Source: Salinarchaeum laminariae
GTDB lineage: Archaea; Halobacteriota; Halobacteria; Halobacteriales; Salinarchaeaceae
Direction: 5' to 3'
DNA: 64,000 nucleotides
Assembly (NCBI RefSeq): GCF_023204835.1
Contig: NZ_CP096270.1
Coordinates: 1,984,001-2,048,000, forward strand
Shown here: in pieces, positions 1 to 8,971 of the stretch
How positions within the stretch are numbered: the first letter of the stretch is position 1
Layout: each line of letters starts with the position of its first letter
Notes under the pieces: generated by a model
Told to the model about the DNA's origin: nothing
Databases searched by the model: none
What the model saw: only the letters and a program-made list of their open reading frames with translations
Program-made: the position numbers and the translations under genes

Positions 1-441
1 CGGCTTGCCCGTATCGCCACGTACGAGCGAGCCGTCTCGGCCTTCTTCGAGTACACGACCCACGCCGCGAACATGCAGGTCGGCAAGAGCGAGACGGCGC
101 TTTCAGAGGACGAGACCTACCAGGACATCCAGGAGCGGATCGACCAGACGAAGGCGGCGCTCGAACGGATCAGGACCTCGATGGACGAGACCGACCGTCG
201 CATCTTGATGGAGTCGCTCGAGGCGGATCCGGGTGCAGGATTCGCGAGCGAGGACGCCGGCGCCGGCGGGGGCCGACACCCCGACAAGTGCTCCGACTGC
301 GGACTCGAATGGGGCACCAGCCACGGCGGCGGTCTGGCAAACGGGTACGAGCAACTCGGCGCCTTCGTCTGGAAATGTACGCGCTGTGGTAGCGTGCAGC
401 AGGCTGCGAACGCGAGCCACCGCTGGCTCGCGCGTAGATAA
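1..441 (+). CDS. Zinc-ribbon protein, 5'-truncated
   Basis: The frame is open from base 1, so the N-terminus lies outside the window; 146 residues are visible. The first ~85 residues are charged and probably helical, with a coiled-coil-like stretch around residues 40-70. The C-terminus carries two CxxC knuckles (visible-residue C97/C100 and C126/C129), as in a zinc ribbon. This arrangement suggests a small nucleic-acid- or protein-binding haloarchaeal protein, but I do not recognise the family and assign no function. A 136-bp gap separates it from the hsp20 gene on the same strand. Confidence 0.7.
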   Translation, partial: RLARIATYERAVSAFFEYTTHAANMQVGKSETALSEDETYQDIQERIDQTKAALERIRTSMDETDRRILMESLEADPGAGFASEDAGAGGGRHPDKCSDCGLEWGTSHGGGLANGYEQLGAFVWKCTRCGSVQQAANASHRWLARR

Positions 442-577
442 TACGAAAGGCCTTGGCGGCGATCGTCGCACAGCGGCGCAAGGGCCTCGTCGTTGCTGCG
501 CAGGTCGTTCTGTCGGTCCATGCGACACGATTGCACGGGGCAGAAGGCTTTTGCCGGGTGGGGTACCACCCACGCTC

Positions 578-955
578 ATGCGCCGCGACGATCGGGATGA
601 CCCATTCGACGACATTTTCCGCGAGATCGAGCGGCTGATGGACGACGTGATGACCGGCGGTGCCTCCACGATCGACGAGACGGGCTTTGGCGCCGACGCG
701 CACGTCGACGTTCACGAGACAGAAGAGGAGGTGCGCGTCGTCGCGGACCTGCCCGGGGTCGAGCGCGACCACCTCTCCCTGCGGTGTGACGGCGAGATGC
801 TCACCCTCGACGTCGAAAGCGAACAGCGCGCGCTACAGGAGCACATTACGCTCCCGACGACAGTCGACGAACACTCCGCGGACGCGTCGTTCAACAACGG
901 CGTTCTCGAGGTCACGTTCGAGCGTACGGACGACTCGGCGTCGATCAGTCTGTAG
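578..955 (+). CDS. hsp20: Hsp20/alpha-crystallin small heat-shock protein
   Basis: A 125-residue small heat-shock protein, an ATP-independent holdase that keeps unfolding proteins soluble in the cytoplasm. An acidic N-terminal arm of ~45 residues precedes the alpha-crystallin domain, which ends with the conserved NNGVLEVTF segment just before the C-terminus. The frame is open far upstream, but the ATG at 578 is chosen because a TATA-like box (ggcttttgcc, 546-555) lies 27 nt before it, the leaderless spacing seen repeatedly here. Length and domain fit the archaeal Hsp20 family. Confidence 0.88.
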   Translation: MRRDDRDDPFDDIFREIERLMDDVMTGGASTIDETGFGADAHVDVHETEEEVRVVADLPGVERDHLSLRCDGEMLTLDVESEQRALQEHITLPTTVDEHSADASFNNGVLEVTFERTDDSASISL

Positions 956-1003
956 CGATCGGCTGTAGCGGTATTCGCGGTCGCCGGCTCTCCTTGCGGA
1001 TTC

Positions 1004-1888
1004 TCAGTTCTCCCCAGCGACGCGTTCGATCGTCGCCGCGAGCCGATCGTAGAACTCCGGTTCGTACTTCGAGGCGTCGTCCACCGTGGGTCGTGCGTTG
1101 GTCTCTGAGACGACGGCGCCGTCGTCGGTGACCAGTAGGTCGACGCCGAGCAGGTCGATCCCGAGTTCCTGGGCGACCGACTCCGCCAGCTCCCGGAGCC
1201 CCCGATCGGGGTCGATTGCCGTCGCTTCCGCGCCTCGGTGGACGTTGTGGCGCCAGCCGCCGTCGTCGCGTCGGCGCTCGACGGCGCCGGCGTACTCGCC
1301 GTCGATGGTCATGACGCGAACGTCTCGCGCGTCGGGCACGAACGATTGGACGAGATAGGATTTGTCGCCCGTCGCGGGAAACTCGTGGACGAGTTCGAGG
1401 TAGTCCGCGACGCCGAGTGCCGAGTCGGCGTCACCGACTTTCGCGACGCCGACGCCGCGCGTCGTCGACGTCGGCTTGATGACGGCAGGCGTACCGACCC
1501 GCTCGACCGCGTCCCGAATCGCCGACTCGTCGACAGGGTTCGAGACCAGCACCGTCTCGGGGACCGGGAGTCCCGCCTCGGCACACCTGGCCAGCACCGC
1601 CGCCTTGTTCCGCGACGTCTGGACGGCGGTTCGACCGTTGAGCCACGGCAGGTCGAGCAGGACGTCGGCGACTGCGCCCTCGACGTCACGAGGCGGGTAG
1701 ACGTAGCCGAGGTCGTACTCCGTCTCACCGAAGGCTACAGCGGCCGGCTCCTCGTCCGATCCCGCTCCCGTGAGCGGCAGGGTGCGCTCCCGCGTCTGGA
1801 GGTGGTCCACCTCGATCCCGCGATCGGCGAGTGGCTCGACCAGCCGCTCGAAGGTCTCCGCCTGCGTGGCGACGGCCAGACGTAACAC
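1004..1888 (-). CDS. RimK-like ATP-grasp enzyme
   Basis: An ATP-grasp protein of ~294 residues resembling RimK/LysX-type ligases, which activate a carboxylate with ATP and join it to an amine; the substrate is unknown. The central VIKPTSTTRGVGVAK segment fits the ATP-binding lysine and glycine loop, and SETNARP near the C-terminus fits the Mg-binding Glu/Asn pair. The frame extends to a TTG at 1915; the GTG at 1888 is preferred because a catttg box sits about 27 nt upstream and the protein then begins LRLAVATQ like relatives. It stands alone, convergent with hsp20. Confidence 0.78.
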   Translation of the reverse strand: MLRLAVATQAETFERLVEPLADRGIEVDHLQTRERTLPLTGAGSDEEPAAVAFGETEYDLGYVYPPRDVEGAVADVLLDLPWLNGRTAVQTSRNKAAVLARCAEAGLPVPETVLVSNPVDESAIRDAVERVGTPAVIKPTSTTRGVGVAKVGDADSALGVADYLELVHEFPATGDKSYLVQSFVPDARDVRVMTIDGEYAGAVERRRDDGGWRHNVHRGAEATAIDPDRGLRELAESVAQELGIDLLGVDLLVTDDGAVVSETNARPTVDDASKYEPEFYDRLAATIERVAGEN

Positions 1889-2038
1889 GTCCGGGTGCTT
1901 GTCGTGGTCCGGCAAATGGATTCCGCTCGATCGCAGTAGTTCCGTTCCTCCATTCGGTCGCCTCTCGCCGGTCCGTCGCTCTCACCGATCGGGAACGAAC
2001 GGGACGGCTTTTGTAGTTCTCAGGTCTACGCGAATCCA

Positions 2039-2530
2039 GTGACCGAACCGATGTCTTTCGATTCATCGATCGACCGACGCAGCGTTCTCGCAGCGACCGG
2101 CGGTGCGATCGCCGCTGCGCTCGCGGGCTGTATCGGCGGCGACGGCGTCAGCGCGACCAGCGACGACTGGGAGTATCTCGACGACGGCCCCGACTACGAC
2201 GGCTGGTTCGACAACACCGGTAACTTCGAGGGGACTGTGGACTGGACCGGCCGGGACGAGGTCACGGTCGACGTCGGCGCGGGCGATCAGGGACGACTGT
2301 TCGCCCCGCCAGCGATCCAGATCGACGCGGGGACGACGGTGGTCTGGAAGTGGTCGGGTACCGGCGGTCCTCACAACGTCGTCGCGACGGACGAGACGTT
2401 CAGCTCCGGCGGGGCGACCGCGAGCGGCGACGCGACCTTCGAGTACACGTTCGAGTCCGCTGGCACCTACCGTTACGTCTGTCAGCCACACCAGAACGGC
2501 GGCATGGTCGGTGCGGTCGACGTCGTGTGA
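2039..2530 (+). CDS. Halocyanin-like blue copper lipoprotein (1)
   Basis: A one-electron carrier of the halocyanin/plastocyanin family, expected on the outer face of the cytoplasmic membrane. It has a twin-arginine signal (R13 R14) with a lipobox ending at C31 and one cupredoxin domain. All four type-1 copper ligands are present: H112 in PHNV, then C148, H151 and M156 in the YVCQPHQNGGM segment. GTG at 2039 lies ~28 nt after a ggcttttgtag box and is preferred; ATG at 2051 is the alternative. It is the first of two tandem paralogues, which share the DYxxWF and GTVDWTG segments between lipobox and domain. Confidence 0.88.
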   Translation: MTEPMSFDSSIDRRSVLAATGGAIAAALAGCIGGDGVSATSDDWEYLDDGPDYDGWFDNTGNFEGTVDWTGRDEVTVDVGAGDQGRLFAPPAIQIDAGTTVVWKWSGTGGPHNVVATDETFSSGGATASGDATFEYTFESAGTYRYVCQPHQNGGMVGAVDVV

Positions 2531-2643
2531 GCCACTCGGAGGGCCTTGCCCCCAACTAGTTCCCATCGCTTCCCGGTTCTTGAGAACCGACGAACCGCCC
2601 TTGTTCCGTGGCCGAATTGGTTCGGGTGGAGGCACCCACACAG

Positions 2644-3150
2644 ATGACATCGGAATCCACCGACCGTCGTAGCTTTATGGCCGCCGCTGGTGGCGTCCTG
2701 CTAACCGCTTCGCTGGCAGGCTGTTCTGGCGGTGGAGATGGCGGTGGCGACGACGGAGACGATGGTGGCGACGACGGGAACGGGGAGTACGAGTACATCG
2801 ACGACGAGCCAGACTACGGCGACTGGTTCAGCGATACGGATCTCTACGAAGGGACGGTGGACTGGACCGGAGAGAGCTCGGTGTCCGTCGACGTCGGCGC
2901 CGGATCCAACGGCTACCAGTTCGGCCCGCCCGCGATCGCAATCGACAGCGGCACCACCGTCACCTGGGAGTGGACCGGGAAGGGACAGTCACACAACGTC
3001 AAGGCCGAGGACGGGTCGTTCGACTCCGGAACGGCTGAAGCCGGCGACGACGTCACCTTCGAACACACCTTCGAGTCGACCGGCACGTACCAGTATATCT
3101 GCGTGCCCCACGAGACCGTCGGGATGGTCGGCGCAGTGCACGTCGTCTGA
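2644..3150 (+). CDS. Halocyanin-like blue copper lipoprotein (2)
   Basis: Paralogue of the preceding halocyanin, 168 residues. A Tat signal (TDRRSF) ends in a lipobox at C27, followed by a Gly/Asp-rich flexible linker (~28-47) that would tether the copper domain away from the membrane lipid. The copper ligands H117, C153, H156 and M161 are intact. The frame is open to 2608, but ATG 2644 gives a normal short Tat n-region. There is a 113-bp gap after the first gene. The pair probably arose by tandem duplication and may serve different electron partners. Confidence 0.88.
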   Translation: MTSESTDRRSFMAAAGGVLLTASLAGCSGGGDGGGDDGDDGGDDGNGEYEYIDDEPDYGDWFSDTDLYEGTVDWTGESSVSVDVGAGSNGYQFGPPAIAIDSGTTVTWEWTGKGQSHNVKAEDGSFDSGTAEAGDDVTFEHTFESTGTYQYICVPHETVGMVGAVHVV

Positions 3151-3330
3151 TCTCGGTACTGCACCACCGACGCTGGAGCGGCGTCGGCTGCGGCCGGCGA
3201 TCGTCTGGCGACTGAGTCGGATGCGGCCACCAGCGTATCTGGGGCCACAGTGGCCCGGCCGCGATGCCGGTCGCCCACGATCGGACAGGAGAATCTGAAC
3301 GCTTTTGCCGGAACCCCAGACAGTGGGGGT

Positions 3331-4692
3331 ATGAGTAAAACGAGCAGTGACGGTAGCGCTGGACGGCTCCGCGGGGTCGCAGCGCACGTCGGCCCGACCT
3401 GGATTGCAGGTGCGATCGCCGCGGGCCCTGCGACGATGGCGTCGCTGGTGGCAGCGGGCGCGGGGTACGGGTACACGCTCCTCTGGGTGGTCGTCCTCTC
3501 GGCGGGTTTCGGCGCGCTCGCACAGTATCTCGCCGCGCTCGTCGGCCTGCATACCGAGGCCGGCATCGTCGCCGTCGTCGAGGAACACCTCGGCGAGGTC
3601 TGGGCGTGGCTCCTCGTCCTCGACGTCGTCCTCGCGGCGGGGCTCGCCCAGATCGTGATCATGAAGACCGTCGCGGAGGTCTCGTCGACGCTCGTCGGGG
3701 GCAGCCCGGAGCTGTGGGGCGTCGCGTGGGCGGTGATCCTCGCGGTCGGCCTCGCTGGGGGCGGCTACGCGCTGATCGAGTGGGGTGCAAAGGTGCTGGT
3801 CTCCGCCGTCGTCGTGCTCTTCGTCGCGTCAGTGTTTCTCGTCCCCGTGGATCTCGGGGCCGCAGCCGGCGGACTGGTCCCAGCGATTCCCGACGTCGAC
3901 GCCGCACTGCTCGCCGCCGCGATTCTCGGCGGCGCCGTCCACGTCACGCTGATTACGATGCAGAGCTACACCATGCGTGCCCGTGACTGGACCGCGGAGA
4001 ACGAGGGGCTGTTGCGCGTCGACGTCGCCGGCTCGATGCTCGTCGCCTTCGGACTGTACAGTCTCGCGATCTTCGTCGTCGCGGCGACCGTGCTCGATCC
4101 CGGCCAGGGCCAGTCCGCTCTCGGCGCGGCTGAGGCTCTCGGCCCCGCCGTTGGCGGGCAGGCGGAGAACCTCTTCCTGCTCGGTCTCGCCGGTGCCGCG
4201 GTCACGACGCTCGGCGCGAACACCGTTGTGCCGCCGTATCTCGTCGCCGACAAGCTAGGCTGGGAGCCCTCCGTCTCTGACGCGAGATTTCGGATCGCGA
4301 TCGTTGCGTTCGCGGCCGCCGGTGCGATCGGGCCGTTCCTCGGTGGCGCCTTCTTCCAACTGCTTTCGCTCACGCTCGCGTTCGGTCTCGTCGGGACGCC
4401 GTTCGCACTCGTGGTCGTTCTCGCCCTGCTCAACGATCCCGAGGCCGTGCCGGTTCGCCCGTCGATCGGTGCCAACGTCGGCGGCGTGTTGCTCGTCGCC
4501 GTCACGACCGTGATTGCCGGTGACTTCGTTCGCGGAGAGTGGGACACCCTCGTCGACGGCGGAATGGCGGAGCCGACCGCAGCTGCCGTCGTGGCGTTCG
4601 CTGCCGTCCTCGGGCTGGGCACGCTCGGCGTCGCGGTGCGGGCAGTTCGTGACGTGCTCGACCGACGCGCCGGCTCGGGCGCTCCGAACTGA
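3331..4692 (+). CDS. NRAMP-family transporter, non-canonical metal site
   Basis: A 453-residue membrane protein with ~11 hydrophobic segments and the overall pattern of NRAMP/SLC11 divalent-metal transporters, starting with GPTWIAGAIAAGPATMASL. The TM1 motif that is DPGN in classical Mn/Fe transporters reads GPAT here, so the metal-binding Asp and Asn are missing. The TM6 segment, normally containing MPH, reads AVHVTLITM. It is therefore probably an NRAMP-related protein of altered substrate range rather than an MntH; substrate unknown. ATG 3331 follows a cgcttttgcc box at 3299-3308. Confidence 0.8.
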   Translation: MSKTSSDGSAGRLRGVAAHVGPTWIAGAIAAGPATMASLVAAGAGYGYTLLWVVVLSAGFGALAQYLAALVGLHTEAGIVAVVEEHLGEVWAWLLVLDVVLAAGLAQIVIMKTVAEVSSTLVGGSPELWGVAWAVILAVGLAGGGYALIEWGAKVLVSAVVVLFVASVFLVPVDLGAAAGGLVPAIPDVDAALLAAAILGGAVHVTLITMQSYTMRARDWTAENEGLLRVDVAGSMLVAFGLYSLAIFVVAATVLDPGQGQSALGAAEALGPAVGGQAENLFLLGLAGAAVTTLGANTVVPPYLVADKLGWEPSVSDARFRIAIVAFAAAGAIGPFLGGAFFQLLSLTLAFGLVGTPFALVVVLALLNDPEAVPVRPSIGANVGGVLLVAVTTVIAGDFVRGEWDTLVDGGMAEPTAAAVVAFAAVLGLGTLGVAVRAVRDVLDRRAGSGAPN

Positions 4693-4800
4693 TCCGGGGC
4701 TCGAACAGCCCGTCGTCTCGAACTGATCGGATCGTTCGATACGACCGTCGCTCGTCTCCAGACCCGACCGGCTTTGTAGGGCCTGTGCGTACGCCGTTCT

Positions 4801-5721
4801 ATGACCCTTCGGCTCCCCGAAGAGATCGTCGCCGAGCAGTTCGTCCCGACGGCCAGGGCGATGCTCGCTCGCGAGCTCGACGACCGGGGGCTGACACAGC
4901 AGGCCATCGCGGACCGGCTCGGCATCACTCAGGCCGCGGTCAGCAACCACCTCAACGGGAAGGTCGAGATAGCCGAGCCGATCGCAGAGCATCCGCGAAT
5001 GGTGGCAACCGTCGAGCGAATCGCAGACGGGTTCGCGGACGGCTCGCTGGACGAGGTCGACGCGCTGGCGGAGCTGCTCACGACCGTTCGCGAGTTCGAG
5101 GACCGCGGCCCAATCTGCGAGCTGCACGAGCAGGCGATGCCCGCCCTCGAGGGACTGGGCTGTGACCTCTGCGTGCGAGGCACCGACGAAGCCGTCGCAG
5201 CCGAGCGAGAGGCCCTCGCAGCAGTACGTCGCGCCGCGCGTCAACTCGGCGCGACCCCGGATATGGCGCCGCTGATCCCCAACGTCGGCACCAACGTCGC
5301 GACCGCGGTTCCCGGTGCGGTCGAGCCCGCGGACGTCGCGGCGATTCCGGGGCGACTCATCAGGATGCGTGGTCGGATCGAGGTGCCCGCGAACCCAGAG
5401 TTCGGCGCGTCCCGGAACGTCGCCTCCGCCGTCCTCGCAGCGATGGCCGTCGATCCCGACGTTCGCGGCGCGATCAATCTTGCGCTCGACGAGTCGCTCC
5501 TCACAGCCGCCCGCGACCGCGGGATCGAGCCGATCGAGTTCGATCCGGAGTACGAGGATCGCTGCGAGCGGCTGACCGCGCTGTTCGAGGAGCGGGGATC
5601 AGTGCCGACCGTTTGCTACCACAGCGGTGCCTTCGGCGTCGAGCCGGTCTGTTACGTGTTCGGGGAGACGGCCGAGGAAGCGGTCGAACTGGCGATCGAT
5701 CTCGCGGAGTCGACGCGGTAA
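4801..5721 (+). CDS. thiR: ThiR-type regulator: HTH plus ThiN domain (1)
   Basis: A 306-residue protein with an N-terminal helix-turn-helix (~31-53, LTQQAIADRLGITQAAVSNH) and a C-terminal ThiN-like domain (~115-306, including LIPNVGTN and SGAFGVEP). In archaea this HTH-ThiN architecture is known as ThiR, a regulator of thiamine biosynthesis and transport genes that senses thiamine phosphate through a domain derived from thiamine-phosphate synthase. ThiN alone or fused to ThiD is catalytic; the HTH fusion implies regulation. thiL lies at 10432-11349, and a second paralogue at 24231-25133. A ggctttgtag box lies ~27 nt before the ATG. Confidence 0.82.
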   Translation: MTLRLPEEIVAEQFVPTARAMLARELDDRGLTQQAIADRLGITQAAVSNHLNGKVEIAEPIAEHPRMVATVERIADGFADGSLDEVDALAELLTTVREFEDRGPICELHEQAMPALEGLGCDLCVRGTDEAVAAEREALAAVRRAARQLGATPDMAPLIPNVGTNVATAVPGAVEPADVAAIPGRLIRMRGRIEVPANPEFGASRNVASAVLAAMAVDPDVRGAINLALDESLLTAARDRGIEPIEFDPEYEDRCERLTALFEERGSVPTVCYHSGAFGVEPVCYVFGETAEEAVELAIDLAESTR

Positions 5722-5822
5722 CGTTGCACTCCTGCGCTGGCGATCCGCCACAGTTGGTCAGGCGTCTCAGGTCGCACGCCAGGGCTTCCGCCCGGTCGTG
5801 ACCACCACTCCTTGGCGTACGA

Positions 5823-6089
5823 TCACTCCGAGCTGTAGGACTGTCCAAGCAGGAGTGCGAAGATGTGGACCAGCAGGAGCAACGCGAAGAGGCCCGCTCG
5901 TCGCCTGGTGTCGAGTCCGAGCACCAGCAGTGGGACGTACACGAACGGGAGGAGTGTCGCGCTCCAGAATGCGATCGCTCGAACCGGACCACTGACGGCC
6001 GCGGTCGCGCGTCGGGCGGAGCGCGCCCACGGTCGGCGGGGCGGTGACGCTACGTCGTCCTGTGGCGAATCGGCGGATCCGTTCGACAT
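5823..6089 (-). CDS. Small membrane protein, unknown
   Basis: An 88-residue protein with a polar, Arg/Pro-containing N-terminal ~35 residues, two hydrophobic segments (about 41-57 and 64-80) and a short polar tail. ATG 6089 is used because the longer open frame above it is arginine-rich and lacks a hydrophobic start. No family is recognised. It follows the two membrane-protein genes at 6166-7456 on the same strand and may be co-transcribed with them. Confidence 0.55.
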   Translation of the reverse strand: MSNGSADSPQDDVASPPRRPWARSARRATAAVSGPVRAIAFWSATLLPFVYVPLLVLGLDTRRRAGLFALLLLVHIFALLLGQSYSSE

Positions 6090-6165
6090 GGAGGGCGTGT
6101 GGAAGGGTAAGCGAGCCACTCGCAAATACGTTCGTACCTCTCGGAAGCGAGACGAGTAGAGTGGT

Positions 6166-6819
6166 TCAGCGAACGCCGATCTTCTCGCTGATCGCACTCG
6201 AGAGGTCGGTGAGGTAGATTCCGCCCCAGATGGCGACGATGAGCCCGCCCATGGTGTTGAACGTGAGGTCCTTGAGCGTGTCTTCGACGCCGTACTGGGT
6301 CAGAATGCCCTGGATCCCGAACAGGTCGGCACTGATCCCGATCGCGAACTCGAGGAGCTCCCAGAGCACGCCGAATGCGAGCACGAAGATCAGGATGACG
6401 ACGGCCGCGAACCGCGGAGGGATCTGGACGTCGTCGGAGTGGATGTCGATGGCACGAACTGTCGCGTAGCCCGCCGCGGCGACGACCGAGGCCGACAGCG
6501 AGTGGGTGACGTGATCCCACCACCACAGCCCCTTGTAGAACGTCCACCCCATGCCAGGAATTCCGACGACGCCGACCGCGTGGAGGAAGGCTGCGGAGGA
6601 GATCCATAGAGTGAGCCGAGCGTCCATCGGGAGCCCATAGTCTCGCTGAAGAATCGCCGGCAGCTGGATGACGGCCAGTGCGACGCCGGTGTTGACGATA
6701 ATGCCGGGGTTGCCGCGTTCGAGGCCGATGAACAGCAGTCCGACCAGCGCGATCTCCATCGCTCGCGTGAGCTGCCGTTGGCGGCGCTCCGACGGTAGGA
6801 GGCGGGCAACCCTAGACAT
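6166..6819 (-). CDS. Polytopic membrane protein, YjdF/DUF2238-like
   Basis: A 217-residue protein with about six hydrophobic segments. The WWDHVTHSLSAS segment, the LWELLEFAIG segment and the YGVEDTLKDLTFNTMGG segment resemble the pattern of DUF2238/YjdF membrane proteins, whose role is unknown. The start overlaps the 3' end of the upstream gene by 8 bp, which implies one operon and translational coupling. Confidence 0.65.
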   Translation of the reverse strand: MSRVARLLPSERRQRQLTRAMEIALVGLLFIGLERGNPGIIVNTGVALAVIQLPAILQRDYGLPMDARLTLWISSAAFLHAVGVVGIPGMGWTFYKGLWWWDHVTHSLSASVVAAAGYATVRAIDIHSDDVQIPPRFAAVVILIFVLAFGVLWELLEFAIGISADLFGIQGILTQYGVEDTLKDLTFNTMGGLIVAIWGGIYLTDLSSAISEKIGVR

Positions 6820-7456
6820 CGTTGCCCTCCTGTGCGTCGTCGGTGGACGGTGACTGCGCGACCTGATCCTGGATATCGATTGGGACGCGGTCGGTGAGTG
6901 CGATCCGTCGGAAGTACGCCCAGAACAGTCCGCCGGCGCCGAAGCCGGCGAGCGTGGCGTAGACGAACTCGATCATCAGCTCGTCGTTGGTCATGTCGTA
7001 ACTCCGATCGAGCAGGATGGAGGCGTACCACTGCAGGAGCTGCCACGTGGCGGACGCGGCCATCGTCGCGGCGACGACGAGGACGAGCGCGAACGCTGGC
7101 GAGGAACGAATCGACGTGAACGAGTCCAGTTCGACGACGATCACGAGCCCTACAGCCGCGATCGCAAGATACGCGAACAACGGCCCGGAGAGCCGCTGTG
7201 CGCCGATGGCGAGCCCGATCAGCGGCAGCGACGCCATCGCCAGCACCTCCCAGGGCAACATGACGTACCGCGATCGATAGACGATCGGCGGGAGCACCGC
7301 GAGCACGACGACCGCGAGTGCGAACACCGACCAGAGGGGTCCGGCGACGATGACCCCGCCGATCCAGGCGGCTGCCGCGACGGCGACGAACAGCCACGAC
7401 GCGGCAGCGTTGCGTCGGCCGTCCGCGAGTAGCTCTCCGAGGCCGCTCGTTGACAT
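6812..7456 (-). CDS. Polytopic membrane protein, unknown
   Basis: A 214-residue protein with ~6 transmembrane segments and an acidic cytoplasmic-type tail (QSPSTDDAQEGNDV). It resembles its downstream neighbour in having a conserved patch late in the protein (NDELMIEFVYATLAGFGAG), suggesting the two are distant paralogues acting together. It heads a two- or three-gene operon with 6166-6819 and perhaps 5823-6089. No function can be assigned. Confidence 0.62.
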   Translation of the reverse strand: MSTSGLGELLADGRRNAAASWLFVAVAAAAWIGGVIVAGPLWSVFALAVVVLAVLPPIVYRSRYVMLPWEVLAMASLPLIGLAIGAQRLSGPLFAYLAIAAVGLVIVVELDSFTSIRSSPAFALVLVVAATMAASATWQLLQWYASILLDRSYDMTNDELMIEFVYATLAGFGAGGLFWAYFRRIALTDRVPIDIQDQVAQSPSTDDAQEGNDV

Positions 7457-7650
7457 GACACGTCCTACTGGCAGTCGATATAATAACGTTGTGTGACCAA
7501 ACTGCGGTGAGCCTCACGGCTCCCTACTCGCCACTCGGGTAGCCTGCTCCGCTCATCTACTCTGCTACCAGTGTGGCATCTGCTATCTGTGTGGAATCGG
7601 CATCGCGACGCCGACGGAATCGATAGTTCCCACGGTCCGAGGGCCGCCGT

Positions 7651-8736
7651 TCAGCCGACGACGAGATAGACGACACCGTAGCTCGCGAGTGCGATCGCGA
7701 TCCCGGCAAGCGCCGTGAACGTCGTCCGAAGCGCTGCTTCGGGGTCTCCGATCAGACGGTGATAGAGCGCCCGTAGCGAGTAGGGCCGGCGCTGTGATCG
7801 ACGCATACCGCCACAGACGACGCCGACGGTCAGGATCGAGAAGACGAACTGGTAGGAAACGTGGATCGTCGGCGGGACCATCAAGACGGCTGCGGCGCCG
7901 TAGAGCGCTCCCGCACCGCCCCGCCGATCGACCAGCCGGTGCGGCGAGAGCCCCACGTGTCGGGCGAGGACGGCCGCTGCCAGTGCGACGACCGCGAACT
8001 CGATGGCGAAGGCGCCGAGCAGGTGAAGCGTCGGATCCGCGCTGAGGGCGATGCGGCTCGTGAGCAGGTGGACGTCCAGCGGATAGAACAGCGCTGGCGG
8101 CTCGCCGGTCACGAGATCGCCCCACGGATGGGAGGCGATTCCGGCGACGGCGGCGATCCCGATCACGCGCGGGGAGAGTCCGAGATACCGCCTGCTACCG
8201 GCGGCGATTCCGATGCCACCGAGGACGAACGCGGTCATGACGAAGCCGCCGACGAACCCGTCTGCGACGACGGAAGCGCCGACGAGCACTGCGAGCAGGA
8301 CGAGTGCGATGGCGCCACCTGCGAGTGACCGTCGGCTCGGGAGGACTCGCGCCTCGAGCAGTCTGTTCTCGCGCGCGTCGCCGATGTCAGCATCGTCGCC
8401 GACGCGACGGCCATTCTCGCTACGATCGCCGTCGGTGCGCCGGAGGGTCCAGAGTGCGAACGCCGGGCCTGCGATCGCCGCGGCCACGAGCGAGTGCGTC
8501 ATCGAGCGATGGACGCCGTGAGCCGTTCCCCAGAACTCGCCGGGGCGAATCTGCGTGCCAGCGACGAGTGCGGCGGGATCCATCGCGACGACGGCCCAGA
8601 GCACGTCGACGTCGGGGAGTGCAGCGAACAGGCCGGTTGCGACTCCAAGTGCGAGTGCTCGGTGGGCCGGCCAGCCTCGCCACTCCGCGATCAGCACCGC
8701 GAGGGCGAACGCCAGAAGTGCATGGCCGATGAACAA
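7651..8736 (-). CDS. YdjM/DUF457-type membrane-bound metal-dependent hydrolase
   Basis: A 361-residue membrane protein starting with FIGHALLAF, which with LFAALPDVDVLW and HRSMTHSL forms the His/Asp-rich signature of the YdjM (DUF457) family of predicted membrane-bound metal hydrolases. Substrate unknown. The start codon is TTG, supported by an acttaag box about 27 nt upstream and by the family's usual N-terminus. A long polar insertion (~100-135) separates two membrane blocks. The C-terminal 30 residues add another TM segment. Confidence 0.72.
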   Translation of the reverse strand: MFIGHALLAFALAVLIAEWRGWPAHRALALGVATGLFAALPDVDVLWAVVAMDPAALVAGTQIRPGEFWGTAHGVHRSMTHSLVAAAIAGPAFALWTLRRTDGDRSENGRRVGDDADIGDARENRLLEARVLPSRRSLAGGAIALVLLAVLVGASVVADGFVGGFVMTAFVLGGIGIAAGSRRYLGLSPRVIGIAAVAGIASHPWGDLVTGEPPALFYPLDVHLLTSRIALSADPTLHLLGAFAIEFAVVALAAAVLARHVGLSPHRLVDRRGGAGALYGAAAVLMVPPTIHVSYQFVFSILTVGVVCGGMRRSQRRPYSLRALYHRLIGDPEAALRTTFTALAGIAIALASYGVVYLVVG

Positions 8737-8800
8737 TGTATTTCAAATTCGCCGTCAGCACGCTTAAGTCTCGCGCCCGTGCGTGTGACGCGGGAACACT

Positions 8801-8842
8801 CCGCGCTATTCGGAGGAAATTCAGCGCTATTCGGCGGAAAAC
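8801..8842. repeat. Two-copy 21-bp tandem repeat
   Basis: Two adjacent copies of a 21-bp unit (core gcgctattcgg.ggaaa) with the core at 8803 and again at 8824, in the gap between the DUF457 gene and S19e. The copies differ at a few bases. No gene or clear regulatory role is visible. Confidence 0.6.
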
Positions 8843-8971
8843 TGGCCGTGGACGTGAGGAGTGACGTGGCGATTGTGGCACACGTGGCCGTAGGAACGAA
8901 ACGAAAACAACGAACTCAGGACTGCCCTATTCGGGGCTGCAGGGGGCGACGGGATCGCGGTCGATCCGCGT

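Noticed and set aside
233..577. Upstream extension of the Hsp20 frame
   Set aside because: Overlaps the preceding gene in another frame; the TATA-like box and family length support ATG 578.
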